Shown: positions 16,359 through 26,921 of the stretch, in pieces
Layout of the letters: every line of letters begins with the position of its first letter
How positions within the stretch are numbered: position 1 is the first letter of the stretch
DNA from: a virus
IMG/VR virus record: IMGVR_UViG_3300025141_000266
Coordinates: 1-39,418 of that record
DNA: 39,418 nt
Strand: one strand, 5' to 3'
Position numbers and translations under genes: made by a program
Notes under the pieces: model-generated
What the model was told of the DNA's origin: nothing
Database searches by the model: none
What the model saw: only the letters and a program-made list of their open reading frames with translations

Positions 16359-18077
16359 ATGGCTCAAAATAATCCAGATGTACAACCAGCACCTGCACCA
16401 TCCGTCGACCCAGGGTTAATTACTCTTGAAGGAGTTTTAGATAAAATAGCTGAAGCTTTAATTGTTAGTCCAATTGCTAATAAAAAATTAATCCAACAAA
16501 ACCAAAAAACATTCAGAGATGGTATACTTAAAATAGGTAGAACTTCTGGGGAAAATTTACAACTTTATCAAACAGATGTAGCAGCTAATGTAGAAGATAC
16601 AAAATCAACTAATAACGATGGTAACAATCCACAAACTTTACAAAACATTGTAGATAGTTTAGAGGGTTTTATGGATGAAGTTGTTATCGACATATTGACT
16701 TTTTCTGATAACACATTAGAAGCAATATTATTAACTAATCAAAATTTTACATGGGAGTTAACTCCCCTATTAACATCCATTCAATTAAATGACGACGGTT
16801 CAGAAACAATATTAAATCCTCTTAATGTTGGTCAATTTACATCTTTAGATTTAGTAAAAAATACTATTAATCCTGATTTAGCTGACGAATTTTTAAATAC
16901 AACAATTTATGAATTATTACCTGGTTTAATAACAAGACAATCTAGAATAGATGCTTTATTTCAAGAATTACAAAATTTAATCGGAGATGCTCCAGATTTT
17001 TTAATAGAAAATGGAATGGTGGGAGATAATTTTGACCCTGATGTATATAGTGAAATGCATGATATATCAACTGCACAAGATGGTGACCCTGAAATAGGTA
17101 TTGATGAAGAAGAGTCTTTTATAACAAGATTAAACCAAAATTCTAATGAAAATAATATAGGAAAAACAATACAAAGTTTAAGAGATACTTGTAATAGTTA
17201 TTTAGTTGATATTGATGAACAACCAAAAGAACCAATAGATGATAGGGAAGAATATGTAAATAAATCAGATGGTTATTTAAAATTTAGAAGTCTTAATCAA
17301 GGAATTATTATTAGAAATACAAATGATAATTTTATTCAAGGTTTAAATCCCGAACCTACAGTTAGAGAATATTTAACTACTGGTTTCACTGTTACAATGT
17401 GGGTTCGTTTTTTAGATGATATAAGTCAAGGAACATTATTTAATTTTGGTAATCCATTAAGAGAAGACAATCCATTTGGTTTTATGTTAGAAACATATGT
17501 TATAAATGGAGATGATGCAGTCGATCCAACAGCTGCACATGGGTCAGATCCTAATCGTGGTGATACATGGAGTGATATTTTTTCAGATGGAAATAAATTA
17601 AATATGTCTTGGGATGGTGGTGAAGAACCAAATGAAGGATTTTTTAGTAAATCAGGTGGTGAAAGATTTGTAAGATTAGTTATAAGAGAAGGAAATAATT
17701 TTTTGAGAGGATCTCATATAGGAGCTCCATGGTATAAAAGAGATGATAGAGTTCCACAATTTGGAAAGGATTATAATGAATATAGTGGTATGGTGGATTA
17801 TGACCATGAATTTGGACTTATGACAAATACCAGAATACCAGTTAATTATTCTGAATGGTATTTCATATGTGCAACATATAATCCTAATGTTATGGAAGAT
17901 GCATCTCATACAGGAACTACATATAATGATTATAATACAATACCTGATTTTTGGAGAAACAATGTGGATAAAGATTTAGGATTGTATGTTAATAATTCAA
18001 ACTATGGAGCAAAATGTAAGGTAGAAATAATATCACGAAGTGACTTACTAAGAGCTCGTGGTTTTAAGGTTGAATAA
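16359..18077 (+). CDS. Tail/baseplate protein with C-terminal LamG-like domain
   Basis: A 572-residue protein. Residues 1-260 are helical and acidic with a proline/alanine-rich start, a likely virion-attachment region. From about 297 to 572 the pattern fits a concanavalin/LamG-like lectin fold: DGYLKFRSLNQGIII, FTVTMWVRFLDD near 345, SQGTLFNFGNP, then WYFICATYNPN near 505 (the usual place of a conserved W-H/F-x-x-T strand). Glycan binding is plausible but not shown. AAAGGAAA precedes the ATG; the stop overlaps the next ATG (TAATG). It is likely part of the adhesion apparatus with its three large downstream neighbours. Confidence 0.65.
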   Translation: MAQNNPDVQPAPAPSVDPGLITLEGVLDKIAEALIVSPIANKKLIQQNQKTFRDGILKIGRTSGENLQLYQTDVAANVEDTKSTNNDGNNPQTLQNIVDSLEGFMDEVVIDILTFSDNTLEAILLTNQNFTWELTPLLTSIQLNDDGSETILNPLNVGQFTSLDLVKNTINPDLADEFLNTTIYELLPGLITRQSRIDALFQELQNLIGDAPDFLIENGMVGDNFDPDVYSEMHDISTAQDGDPEIGIDEEESFITRLNQNSNENNIGKTIQSLRDTCNSYLVDIDEQPKEPIDDREEYVNKSDGYLKFRSLNQGIIIRNTNDNFIQGLNPEPTVREYLTTGFTVTMWVRFLDDISQGTLFNFGNPLREDNPFGFMLETYVINGDDAVDPTAAHGSDPNRGDTWSDIFSDGNKLNMSWDGGEEPNEGFFSKSGGERFVRLVIREGNNFLRGSHIGAPWYKRDDRVPQFGKDYNEYSGMVDYDHEFGLMTNTRIPVNYSEWYFICATYNPNVMEDASHTGTTYNDYNTIPDFWRNNVDKDLGLYVNNSNYGAKCKVEIISRSDLLRARGFKVE

Positions 18078-21000
18078 TGAAAATTTATACAGAAGTCAAT
18101 TGGCGGTATGATGAAAAACTAAAGCGATATATAGAAACTTCATCTGATTTTCATAATTATGAAGGTCCATTAGCTTTAGCTGGGGATCAAGATGATTGGA
18201 TTTCTCAAGACCCAGCTAATTATGAATGTAAACAAATTGTTTATGGTTATGGTGAAATATGTTCAAGTGGTTGGTATTATCCATCTGAATGTGTGGACAC
18301 AGGAATTGTAACTGATGATGGTGACGGACAATGTCAAGGCCCATGGAATTATGGGCACCCTTGTTGGCTATCCATGAATAAAGATGAATCTTCGGTTCCT
18401 GAATCACCATATAGGTGGTATTTGTGGAATCCAGCTTGTTTTAAAGAATGTGACTCTAATAATGAAGGGGGTGCAGCTGATTGTTTTGTAGATTTTGATG
18501 TAGGTACAGGTGAAGACGAAGGTATGGAACCTGGTATGCGTTGTGTGGATTTAGGATACTCATTTACTTGTCCAGATGGACTTTGTACAAACGACCCATA
18601 TACAGATTGTGCAGAATGGTTAACTGGTTGTGCTGAACATGATGCTTGTAACTATGATTCAAATGTGATTATTAATGATAGAAGCTCATGTAATTATAAT
18701 GAAGGTCCTAATTGTGCTTGTACAGACCCAACTGCGTGTAATTATTTAGCAGGTGCATTAGTTGATGATGGTAGTTGTAATTATTTAGAAAATGGTGGTT
18801 CTGGTCCTAATTGTGGTTGTACAGATTCTGAAGCTATAAACTATTTAGCTGGTGCACTTGTAGATGATGGTACTTGTATTTTTGGAGGATGTTCTCGTAT
18901 AGAAGGTCCTAATGGAATGGTTTCTTGTAACTATGATGAAAGGGTAACGGGAGATGATGATGATGGAACCTGTCATGGTCGTCTTATAATTGATAATAAT
19001 CTAGGTGCATATTATGAATGGTCAGATGAATATGGTGATACATATTTTGACCCTTATCGTGCTAATTTTACTTATAGTAATGCTTCTTTAGTGAGTTGGG
19101 GAGCTATAGAGCAATTTTATACGGCTCCTAATGGAAAAACTTATGATTTTGTAGATGGTGATGATGGTGAAGGAATTATAACTTGTGAGTGTGATGAATT
19201 AGGGGATACTATATCATCTGATTATTATGTTGTTCAACCTGCTTGGCCAAATGATAAAGTATATCCAAGTACACCTTTAGGTTCTCAACATTATTTTGGA
19301 CCATGGGTATGTAAAAATGATGATAAACCGACACCACCTGAATTTTTATATCCTGATATACCTGAAGAAGATGCTGCTGAGACATCAAATCAAACTTATA
19401 TAGAATTACCATTGTATTGCAATTTTCCAAGTTCAATACATTCTTCTCTATTAGTAGATAAATATGTGACAGTTGAAACGGACAATAATTCTAAATTGAG
19501 TGAACTTAATTCTGCACTTATATCAAATATGGTTTCCGAATTCGACTTAAAATCAATGGGAAATAGTGGTGGTAGGTATTCAATAAAAGCATCTGAAAAT
19601 AGTATTGGAAATAAATTAATAGGCAACACTACATATCAAGCTTATGCTAAACTAATATTGGACGCACGATTGTTAACCGAAACAGACTCCAATTACTTTT
19701 CCTTTATATATACTTGTAATTATGACCATGCAGGAATTGGTGGTGGAGAAAATAAGACATATTCGGAAGAATATGAATCACCTATTGCTGGTAACTATAA
19801 TATTGGTTCAATGGATGCTACTAGAACCAGAGTACTAATAAATTATCCAGATATGGAAGCTTATGAATTTGGAATAACAGGTGTTACAATAACACCTACT
19901 TTAGATGGTAAATGGGACCCTGAACAAGGAATTGATTATTATACAAATCAAGATGAATCAGTTTGTGTAAAAATGCAAGCTAAAATAGACCATGAATTTG
20001 ATGATTATGGATATCCAGTAGGAGAATATTTTGATTTACCTGATGATTTTATAAATTGTGGAACTGATTTAATTAATGAAACAGATTTGTATTATTATAT
20101 GCAATTAGATCCTCCTGATTCTTGGATACAAGAGCCTCCTGCAGATGTTAATGGTTTTGCAGCTTTCTTTTATGATTATGGAAATACTGATTCAAATCCA
20201 GAAAATCACAAATTAAAATTATATGGTGATAAAGCTTTTTCAAGTAATGAGCAAACCTTTATTAGTAATAATTGTGGAAGTGGTAATACAGATTGTTACA
20301 TATATATTTATGACAAAACAACAGACCCTGACCTAAACGATAATTATGAAATAGAAATGCCAAATCTACCAGATGGTTATTATAAAGTTGCGGAAGCATC
20401 TGTAGGTAATACTTGGTTTATAGCGAAGATAGAAGTTCCAAATTATGTAAGTAATTGCCCAAGCTTGTTAGAAGAATGTGAAGGTAACTACCTAAAATGT
20501 CCTAATGAATTTAATTGTCAAAAATATGAAAACGGAGCTTCAAACTGGGCTGATTGGGGTTCAGGTATATATGCTTTCTTAGGTACAACAGGAGATTTTG
20601 AAGAATATCCAGATACTTATTTTCTTCCATTTAATGAAATAAAAGCTAAATGTACAGGTGATTTAGACGAATTAGTGGCTTATAGAAAACCTCCAGCAAC
20701 TCAGATTAGAAAAGATTTAGACACTATATATAATACAGGTATCAATGCATGTAAATCACTACATGGAAGTTTTAATTATCGTGAATTTTTAGAAATAGAT
20801 AATGATAAAAGGCCACTTTTAGGGGTATTTCATATTAAAGAAGAAAATCAAAATATGGGTAATATTCCTGTACAAATTGCAAAACAATATGGTAATTTTA
20901 ATCAAATTGATAAAGATAATCTTGTTGTAAATGGAACATTTGCTCAAGTTAAACTATTCAGTGCGATTGGAGATTTTACAGAAGATATGAGCCCAAGAAA

Positions 21001-24000
21001 TAGAGATGGATATTGGTATAATAATACAGGTACAACTGAATGCACATGGCTTGATTCAGGTAGTGTAGAAGTAACCACAGACATAACAACACAAATTCCA
21101 CATGCTAATTATCCAGACTGGCCATATTTTGCTCCAGAATTTAAAAGAAGAGGAGTATGTATTGATATTAATGATGATAATGCTATGTATGCTGACCAGT
21201 TCCCTGGTGGCTGGAATCCTGAAGCTGGGACAGATGTCCAATCAGATGGTAATGATTATGTAAAATCAAGTCCCGACCATAGCCATTGGGAGTACAATGC
21301 AGGTGGTGCAGCTAGTTGTGCTACAGTAGACACTGGTGAAGAAGGATCTTGGAGTTCTATGGGATGGATAGAAGATTTAGAATGGGGTCCATTACCATCA
21401 AAAACAAATTCAGAAACTGACCAAATGAATACAAGATGGGCTAAAGCATATATTCCACAACATTGGAGATATGTTGACCAATATGGATATACTGGTAGAC
21501 CAGGTGATTATTTTGGTCAACGCTGCGGACAACCTAACGCATTAGACGATTTTACAAATGACTGGAACCCCGATCAAACAGGATGGTGGACTGAATTCGA
21601 TCATCAAGAGAATGATCCTGAATTGCAATTGCAAAGAGCAAGATATATGTTAAATAATTATCTATCAGATAAACCTGCAGAGCAAAGAATTTTAACAACA
21701 GGTTTTTATGGATATGGTCCTGCTAATATAGCTCCATGGATAACTGATATTGGTGAATGGGCTATGACTATACAATCAAATGAGTGTTTATCTGAGGGCA
21801 GATGTTTACAAATGTCAGCATCATTGGGATATTGGGAAAATTTACCAGAGGAATATAGTGATTTTCCATTAGGTGCAACTAATGAACCTCATTGGACTCA
21901 ACTGATATATGGCCATAAAAAACAAATGTATCAACATTTAAACTTTACAACACCATTAACTTTTGATGAACATGATGGACCTATTAAAGGACAAAATGAC
22001 ATATATGGTATGCATACAAGCATGCAACTATCAGAAACACTTCGTTCTGATAGAATTAAAAGTTATCAAAATAATGGCACTTCATGGGATTCTATAATGC
22101 GTATTAGTTTTTGGATGAAAACAACAGCTGTAGAAGATACAAATAACTTTCCTATGGTTGAAGCCGCTGTGGTAAATCAACCTGCAATGCAAAGCTTAAT
22201 ATCTCCACCCAATAAAGGAGATGCATATGACCACCAAAGTAGACTGGATAGATATCTACCTACAAGAGCTCATCACAATTCTCTACCTGTTAGGATGCCT
22301 TTTTTTGACAATTCAAAAGATAAAGAGTTAAATATGTCTCGTGGTAGATTTAAAAATTCAGGTTTAGGTATATGGGAAAAAATGGAGTATACAATACATT
22401 ATAGTGATTATTCATATACTTCTCATAGCAATAAAGTTATGAAAAGATGGTTACAAATACAATGGGCATCTAATGGTATATTAAATCCAAGAGGAATGTT
22501 TGATGGTGTTGAAAATGATTTAGATAGAGCTGCTTATGGAAGAGTGTTAATTGATAATGTTTCTATTATAGAAGGTTATGACTTTAAAGTAGATACAGAT
22601 GTAAGGGGTAAATTTTTAAATAAAGATGGAAATATAAGATATGGTAAAGATGTTTTAACAAAATATTATGACCCAAAAATTCAACCTGAAGAATATAAAG
22701 ATTCAACTGCTCCACTAGAAGCTCAATTTTATTTTTATCCAAGATATAATACTAATGATTTATTTGATCATTCTGCAATACTTTATGATGAGTTTAAAGA
22801 AGGATTATTTTATTTATATGATGTTGATTGGGGTGATGGTTCTCCACCTGAATTTGTTCCACAACCAAAACAAATTGGTTATGATGTAACAGTTAATCAT
22901 ACATATGATGATGCAGGAATTTATGAAATAACTGGATATATGATAAGAAATACCGCAACTGATGGTACACTACATAATAAAAAATTTAGTGTTGTAATAA
23001 ATGTCAATGAAGGTAGAGGAGAAGATTTCACATTTCATGGTTCAGAAAATGGATTTAATTTTATACCATTTTCTAATACTCATCCTATAGTAGGTGGTAT
23101 TTCAGACGAAAGTATTTATTATAAAACAATAAAAAGAATGTCTGGTTTTATTGGAGATGATATACAAATGAAACCAACATTTGTTAGAAAAAGTGATCAA
23201 TTAAAATCAGAATTGGCTTTAATAAAAATGAAAAATCAGATAAGTGATACTCAAGATATGGATGATTTAGATTTACTACCAGAATTTTTAAAATCAAGAT
23301 ATTTTCCACAGGATTCAGGTTCATGGGATGACAGTAATAAAATATATAATGGGTTGTCACCAATAAGAGAAGAACTTGGAAAATCTACTGGAGATTCTGA
23401 TTATGCAAATGTAAGGTATTTTAATACTACAATGTCTATGTGGGAAATGTTAGGATTTGAAGATGAAGAAGCTGGTATACCAGATAATGAAAAATATTAT
23501 AAAAATATAATACCTGAAGATTATTCTATATTTAATAGAGAAGGTATTCCGGGTGGATATAATTGTAGACAACATACAACTCAAGTAGATTGCAATAGTA
23601 ATGGAAATATTTATGGGTGTCTTTGGGAAGAAGGTAATTATGAAGATGATACTATTAGTCAAGAAGGACCTTGTGAATGTAATAATAATGAACTTGGTTG
23701 TGACTCAAATCCTTTTATAGATACCTCTGTAAATCAAGATTGGATTGGAACAAATGAATATGGTAATACTTATTATTATCCTGTATTACCAAAATATAAT
23801 AAATATGGTGAATTTGAAGATTCATTGGATACAGGTTCTAAAATTCCTTTCCCAAAAGAAGCTCCAGTAACAAATGAAAAATATATAAATAAAAATTTAA
23901 AATTTAATATTAATTCTGAAACAATAGAAGATGAAACTAATGTGTTAAAAGATTTAAGTGGTAACCAAAATGTTGGTCATTATATAGGAGATTATAAACC

Positions 24001-24085
24001 TACATATGATGATGAAACACTTTATGTTAAAAAAACAAAAAATAAAGAAATAGTATTAAATCCTAAAAAAAATAGAGCATTTTAA
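18077..24085 (+). CDS. Giant multidomain adhesin with Cys-rich, CBM-like and PKD-like modules (2,002 aa)
   Basis: A 2,002-residue protein. Domains I can see, with rough residues: a tryptophan/cysteine-rich N-terminal region (1-280) with tandem ACNY...DDGSC-type repeats at about 184-268; a CBM4/9-like region from NGTF near 952 to LIDNVSI near 1490; a PKD-like domain 1576-1626 (VDWGDGSPPEF, then NHTYDDAGIYEITGYMI); a second cysteine cluster 1829-1880 (CRQHTTQVDC, GCLWEEG); and a C-terminal tail with DLSGNQNVGHYIGDYK shared with the next protein. There is no signal peptide. The composition suggests a glycan- or protein-binding tail adhesin rather than an enzyme. So many cysteines are unusual for a cytoplasmically assembled fibre. 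Both ends overlap neighbouring genes by one base. Confidence 0.7.
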   Translation: MKIYTEVNWRYDEKLKRYIETSSDFHNYEGPLALAGDQDDWISQDPANYECKQIVYGYGEICSSGWYYPSECVDTGIVTDDGDGQCQGPWNYGHPCWLSMNKDESSVPESPYRWYLWNPACFKECDSNNEGGAADCFVDFDVGTGEDEGMEPGMRCVDLGYSFTCPDGLCTNDPYTDCAEWLTGCAEHDACNYDSNVIINDRSSCNYNEGPNCACTDPTACNYLAGALVDDGSCNYLENGGSGPNCGCTDSEAINYLAGALVDDGTCIFGGCSRIEGPNGMVSCNYDERVTGDDDDGTCHGRLIIDNNLGAYYEWSDEYGDTYFDPYRANFTYSNASLVSWGAIEQFYTAPNGKTYDFVDGDDGEGIITCECDELGDTISSDYYVVQPAWPNDKVYPSTPLGSQHYFGPWVCKNDDKPTPPEFLYPDIPEEDAAETSNQTYIELPLYCNFPSSIHSSLLVDKYVTVETDNNSKLSELNSALISNMVSEFDLKSMGNSGGRYSIKASENSIGNKLIGNTTYQAYAKLILDARLLTETDSNYFSFIYTCNYDHAGIGGGENKTYSEEYESPIAGNYNIGSMDATRTRVLINYPDMEAYEFGITGVTITPTLDGKWDPEQGIDYYTNQDESVCVKMQAKIDHEFDDYGYPVGEYFDLPDDFINCGTDLINETDLYYYMQLDPPDSWIQEPPADVNGFAAFFYDYGNTDSNPENHKLKLYGDKAFSSNEQTFISNNCGSGNTDCYIYIYDKTTDPDLNDNYEIEMPNLPDGYYKVAEASVGNTWFIAKIEVPNYVSNCPSLLEECEGNYLKCPNEFNCQKYENGASNWADWGSGIYAFLGTTGDFEEYPDTYFLPFNEIKAKCTGDLDELVAYRKPPATQIRKDLDTIYNTGINACKSLHGSFNYREFLEIDNDKRPLLGVFHIKEENQNMGNIPVQIAKQYGNFNQIDKDNLVVNGTFAQVKLFSAIGDFTEDMSPRNRDGYWYNNTGTTECTWLDSGSVEVTTDITTQIPHANYPDWPYFAPEFKRRGVCIDINDDNAMYADQFPGGWNPEAGTDVQSDGNDYVKSSPDHSHWEYNAGGAASCATVDTGEEGSWSSMGWIEDLEWGPLPSKTNSETDQMNTRWAKAYIPQHWRYVDQYGYTGRPGDYFGQRCGQPNALDDFTNDWNPDQTGWWTEFDHQENDPELQLQRARYMLNNYLSDKPAEQRILTTGFYGYGPANIAPWITDIGEWAMTIQSNECLSEGRCLQMSASLGYWENLPEEYSDFPLGATNEPHWTQLIYGHKKQMYQHLNFTTPLTFDEHDGPIKGQNDIYGMHTSMQLSETLRSDRIKSYQNNGTSWDSIMRISFWMKTTAVEDTNNFPMVEAAVVNQPAMQSLISPPNKGDAYDHQSRLDRYLPTRAHHNSLPVRMPFFDNSKDKELNMSRGRFKNSGLGIWEKMEYTIHYSDYSYTSHSNKVMKRWLQIQWASNGILNPRGMFDGVENDLDRAAYGRVLIDNVSIIEGYDFKVDTDVRGKFLNKDGNIRYGKDVLTKYYDPKIQPEEYKDSTAPLEAQFYFYPRYNTNDLFDHSAILYDEFKEGLFYLYDVDWGDGSPPEFVPQPKQIGYDVTVNHTYDDAGIYEITGYMIRNTATDGTLHNKKFSVVINVNEGRGEDFTFHGSENGFNFIPFSNTHPIVGGISDESIYYKTIKRMSGFIGDDIQMKPTFVRKSDQLKSELALIKMKNQISDTQDMDDLDLLPEFLKSRYFPQDSGSWDDSNKIYNGLSPIREELGKSTGDSDYANVRYFNTTMSMWEMLGFEDEEAGIPDNEKYYKNIIPEDYSIFNREGIPGGYNCRQHTTQVDCNSNGNIYGCLWEEGNYEDDTISQEGPCECNNNELGCDSNPFIDTSVNQDWIGTNEYGNTYYYPVLPKYNKYGEFEDSLDTGSKIPFPKEAPVTNEKYINKNLKFNINSETIEDETNVLKDLSGNQNVGHYIGDYKPTYDDETLYVKKTKNKEIVLNPKKNRAF
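18627..18882 (+). repeat. Tandem cysteine-rich repeats within the adhesin
   Basis: Consecutive units have the pattern GC(A/T)(E/D).(D/E)A.NY....(I/L)..D...C: GCAEHDACNYDSNVI, ACTDPTACNYLAGALVDDGSC (18-21 residue unit) and GCTDSEAINYLAGALVDDGTC. The second and third are also close at DNA level (for example TTTAGC(A/T)GGTGCA), suggesting recent duplication. The third has lost one cysteine (isoleucine in its place). Confidence 0.75.
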
Positions 24086-26919
24086 TGGCAGATAAACCTA
24101 AAATAAGAAGATTTGAAGATAAACCAAAATTGGGTGATGGGGGACAATATATATTTTATAATCATGGTGATAATGCATATCCTGCATCTGATAGTATTCC
24201 AGAAAAAAGTGATAAATTTGCAAAAGATGTATTAGGTAGTGTTGTTCTTGGTCATAGATATAATGACTTAATTATTAAAAACCAATTAGTAAGTCCAGAT
24301 TCAGTTAGTAGAATAGTAATTGATAAATTTGTTGTTAGTACTACAGTCAGTTATGAAATTAAAAATTCTAAAATGAGAATTTATATGTATGATTTGCGTA
24401 CTTTAGAAACAATTGCAGAAGACAATCCCTTGCCAGAGGATATAACATCTATATATGAACAATATGGAATACCAGTTCCATATAATGTAAAATGGGACCA
24501 TTGGCGGTCTTTTATGAGTGGATATAAAATATATGATTCGTCTTTGGCAGGCGTTCCTTCAGGATTTGCAGAAGGTGAACCAAAAAATTATGAGGCATGT
24601 AACGATGTATTAATCGCGAAAAATTTAGATGGTGGTGTTGAAGCAACTATAGATGGAATAGAGGTACCTGAATATTCGGGAAAACCCACAGGTATGAATT
24701 TTGGTAACAACACAAATGATATGTCTTCAGGAATGTTTCACCCAGAATTTCCTGGACAAGATAATGATTCCAATCCTACAGCTTTATTTGATAATACAAC
24801 AACTGGTAAATCAGAGATACTGATAGTGATTAAAATGGAAGGAGATGTAGATAGATGGTATGGAACTGATAATAGAGAAACAAAATTACACTTCTATAAA
24901 ATTGACCAAAAAGGATTATTTAATTCAGATGGAAGTGGTAAAGATAATACATTTGTCCAAATGCAACCTTATAGTACTTATAAATGGGGTGGTGGATATG
25001 ATACAAAAGCACCTGTTTGGAAAATCAATGATTTTACATTATCAATTTATACTGCCGGTAGAGCCTGGGTTCCAGGTGAACTACCTGATGAAGAACCAGT
25101 TACTTCAGCTAGATATATGAATATAAATACAGATTGGGACACTCAATTTTTAACTCAAAATATTACTCAAGAAATTGCAACTTTTCATCCATTTGATTTT
25201 AATTCTAATTATCCGTCTATACCATGGTTTGGGGTAGACGAAGATGGTGACCGTGAAGATTCTTACATTTCTAGTACTGATAGGAGAAATATTTTAAAAG
25301 ATGATTTTACACCAGTACCTATTGTTGAATTAAAAGATGGTGCTAATGTATATCATCATTTATCTGCATATCAACCAGATGTTGAAAGACAAGAGAGATG
25401 TTCCGCTCCAAATAGAATTAAAATTGATTATTATACATGCCATGATACTGGAAGTGGTGATTATAATTTAAATCAAGATAATCAATATTATCAACAAACA
25501 GGTGATTTAAAATTTAAATTTTGTGTAGTTAGATGGAATGATATAGATGATGAATTAATTTCTGCAGAAAATTTTTTAGATGATATACCATTGTCCTTAA
25601 AGGAATTAGAGTTTAGAAAAGAACAAGATGAATATAATTGGACAGATATGGGAACTCCATTAGTTCATATTTATAACACAGCCGGTGTTAAATATATAAA
25701 AAGTATTTTTGTTTCATATTTAAATGACTCCGATGGATATTCACAAATAATAAGATGGAAATTTATAAAAACAAAAATATTTTTAGATATACCTGTTAAT
25801 CAATTTCCTGATTTTGGGGAATTAGGTGGTTCTGAATATACAACATTACCATGGCCTAATACTGTACCCATTATAGGTGGTAGAGATATAAATTCAAAAT
25901 ATGATATCAGTCTTGAAAAAACACTTCAAGGGGGTAAAATTGGAATAACAGATTATATTGATAAAAGATTTTTACTTAATACTTATACAAATGATGAAAT
26001 GGGTCAATCAATAAAAGTATTTGATTTAGAACAAGTTAGATTTTTTACAACAGGTAGTTACGATATGTCAACACTTTTAGGAATAAATCAATTACAATTA
26101 CAAACAAATTTATCAGAAGAATATTTAAGTACATTACCGTATCCACAATATTTTGAAGAATATGATATTAAAAATGATAATACATTATCCGAATGGGATG
26201 TAAGCCTTTGGAATAGTTATGGAAGGCCGGATATAGCAAATGATATATTAAATAGAATTGATACAAATAATATTCCACCTTCAATTACAGACTATGTATT
26301 TCAAGGTATAGTTGGAATACACGATAATGGAATGGCCATCATGGGTGCAGGTCCATTTCAAGAATATGATGTATTTCCTACAAGTGATATGGATGATTAT
26401 ATAAATTATTTTTCTCTTGAACTTTTTATAAATACTTTAGCTTGTTCTGAAGTATTTGGTGGTGATGGTCATTGGACAGATGGGGATTATGAAGTACTTC
26501 AATCAAGTGGGTCTGCAATAGATACTGAAGGTAGGGAATGGAAAACATTTGATTGTAATTATGCAGACCCTAATCTTGAAGCTAATGATATATCAACTTA
26601 TTATAATTTATCTTATTGGCATCCATATTCGGATAATGAATGGTGGGATGGACTTTACAATAGTTTTCCACAAGAAACTTCAGTCGGAGAGATATTTATA
26701 AATGACAATTCAGACCAAGAATTAAAAAAACAATGTAAATTTGAATTGAATGTTGGTAATAAATACAAAAGTTTTGTTGATGATACAAGTGGTAATAGTA
26801 ACAAAGGAATTTTAATTGGTGATTATAAAATTAAAAAAAGAAAAAAAGGTTCACCAACTAAAAGAGAGTCTTTTATAAAATTACCAAATAAAAATAATAA
26901 TGAAAATGGAGCTTTATAA
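24085..26919 (+). CDS. Large tail adhesin sharing modules with both neighbours (944 aa)
   Basis: A 944-residue protein, strand-rich, with no recognised enzyme motif. Near residues 685-722 it has YPQYFEEYDIKNDNTLSEWDVS..W...GRPDIAND, clearly related to an EF-hand-like module in the next protein but with a degenerate loop. Near the C-terminus DDTSGNSNKGILIGDYKIKK repeats the tail of the previous protein. The last 30 residues are very basic and asparagine-rich. It starts within the previous stop (TAATG) and ends 2 bases before the next ATG, so all three are one translation unit. It is probably part of the same fibre/adhesin complex. I cannot assign a T4 counterpart. Confidence 0.65.
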   Translation: MADKPKIRRFEDKPKLGDGGQYIFYNHGDNAYPASDSIPEKSDKFAKDVLGSVVLGHRYNDLIIKNQLVSPDSVSRIVIDKFVVSTTVSYEIKNSKMRIYMYDLRTLETIAEDNPLPEDITSIYEQYGIPVPYNVKWDHWRSFMSGYKIYDSSLAGVPSGFAEGEPKNYEACNDVLIAKNLDGGVEATIDGIEVPEYSGKPTGMNFGNNTNDMSSGMFHPEFPGQDNDSNPTALFDNTTTGKSEILIVIKMEGDVDRWYGTDNRETKLHFYKIDQKGLFNSDGSGKDNTFVQMQPYSTYKWGGGYDTKAPVWKINDFTLSIYTAGRAWVPGELPDEEPVTSARYMNINTDWDTQFLTQNITQEIATFHPFDFNSNYPSIPWFGVDEDGDREDSYISSTDRRNILKDDFTPVPIVELKDGANVYHHLSAYQPDVERQERCSAPNRIKIDYYTCHDTGSGDYNLNQDNQYYQQTGDLKFKFCVVRWNDIDDELISAENFLDDIPLSLKELEFRKEQDEYNWTDMGTPLVHIYNTAGVKYIKSIFVSYLNDSDGYSQIIRWKFIKTKIFLDIPVNQFPDFGELGGSEYTTLPWPNTVPIIGGRDINSKYDISLEKTLQGGKIGITDYIDKRFLLNTYTNDEMGQSIKVFDLEQVRFFTTGSYDMSTLLGINQLQLQTNLSEEYLSTLPYPQYFEEYDIKNDNTLSEWDVSLWNSYGRPDIANDILNRIDTNNIPPSITDYVFQGIVGIHDNGMAIMGAGPFQEYDVFPTSDMDDYINYFSLELFINTLACSEVFGGDGHWTDGDYEVLQSSGSAIDTEGREWKTFDCNYADPNLEANDISTYYNLSYWHPYSDNEWWDGLYNSFPQETSVGEIFINDNSDQELKKQCKFELNVGNKYKSFVDDTSGNSNKGILIGDYKIKKRKKGSPTKRESFIKLPNKNNNENGAL

Positions 26920-26921
26920 TA

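Noticed and set aside
24860-25120. 86-codon + strand frame inside the 944-residue adhesin gene
   Set aside because: Out-of-frame shadow within a well supported long gene; no ribosome site or recognisable domain.
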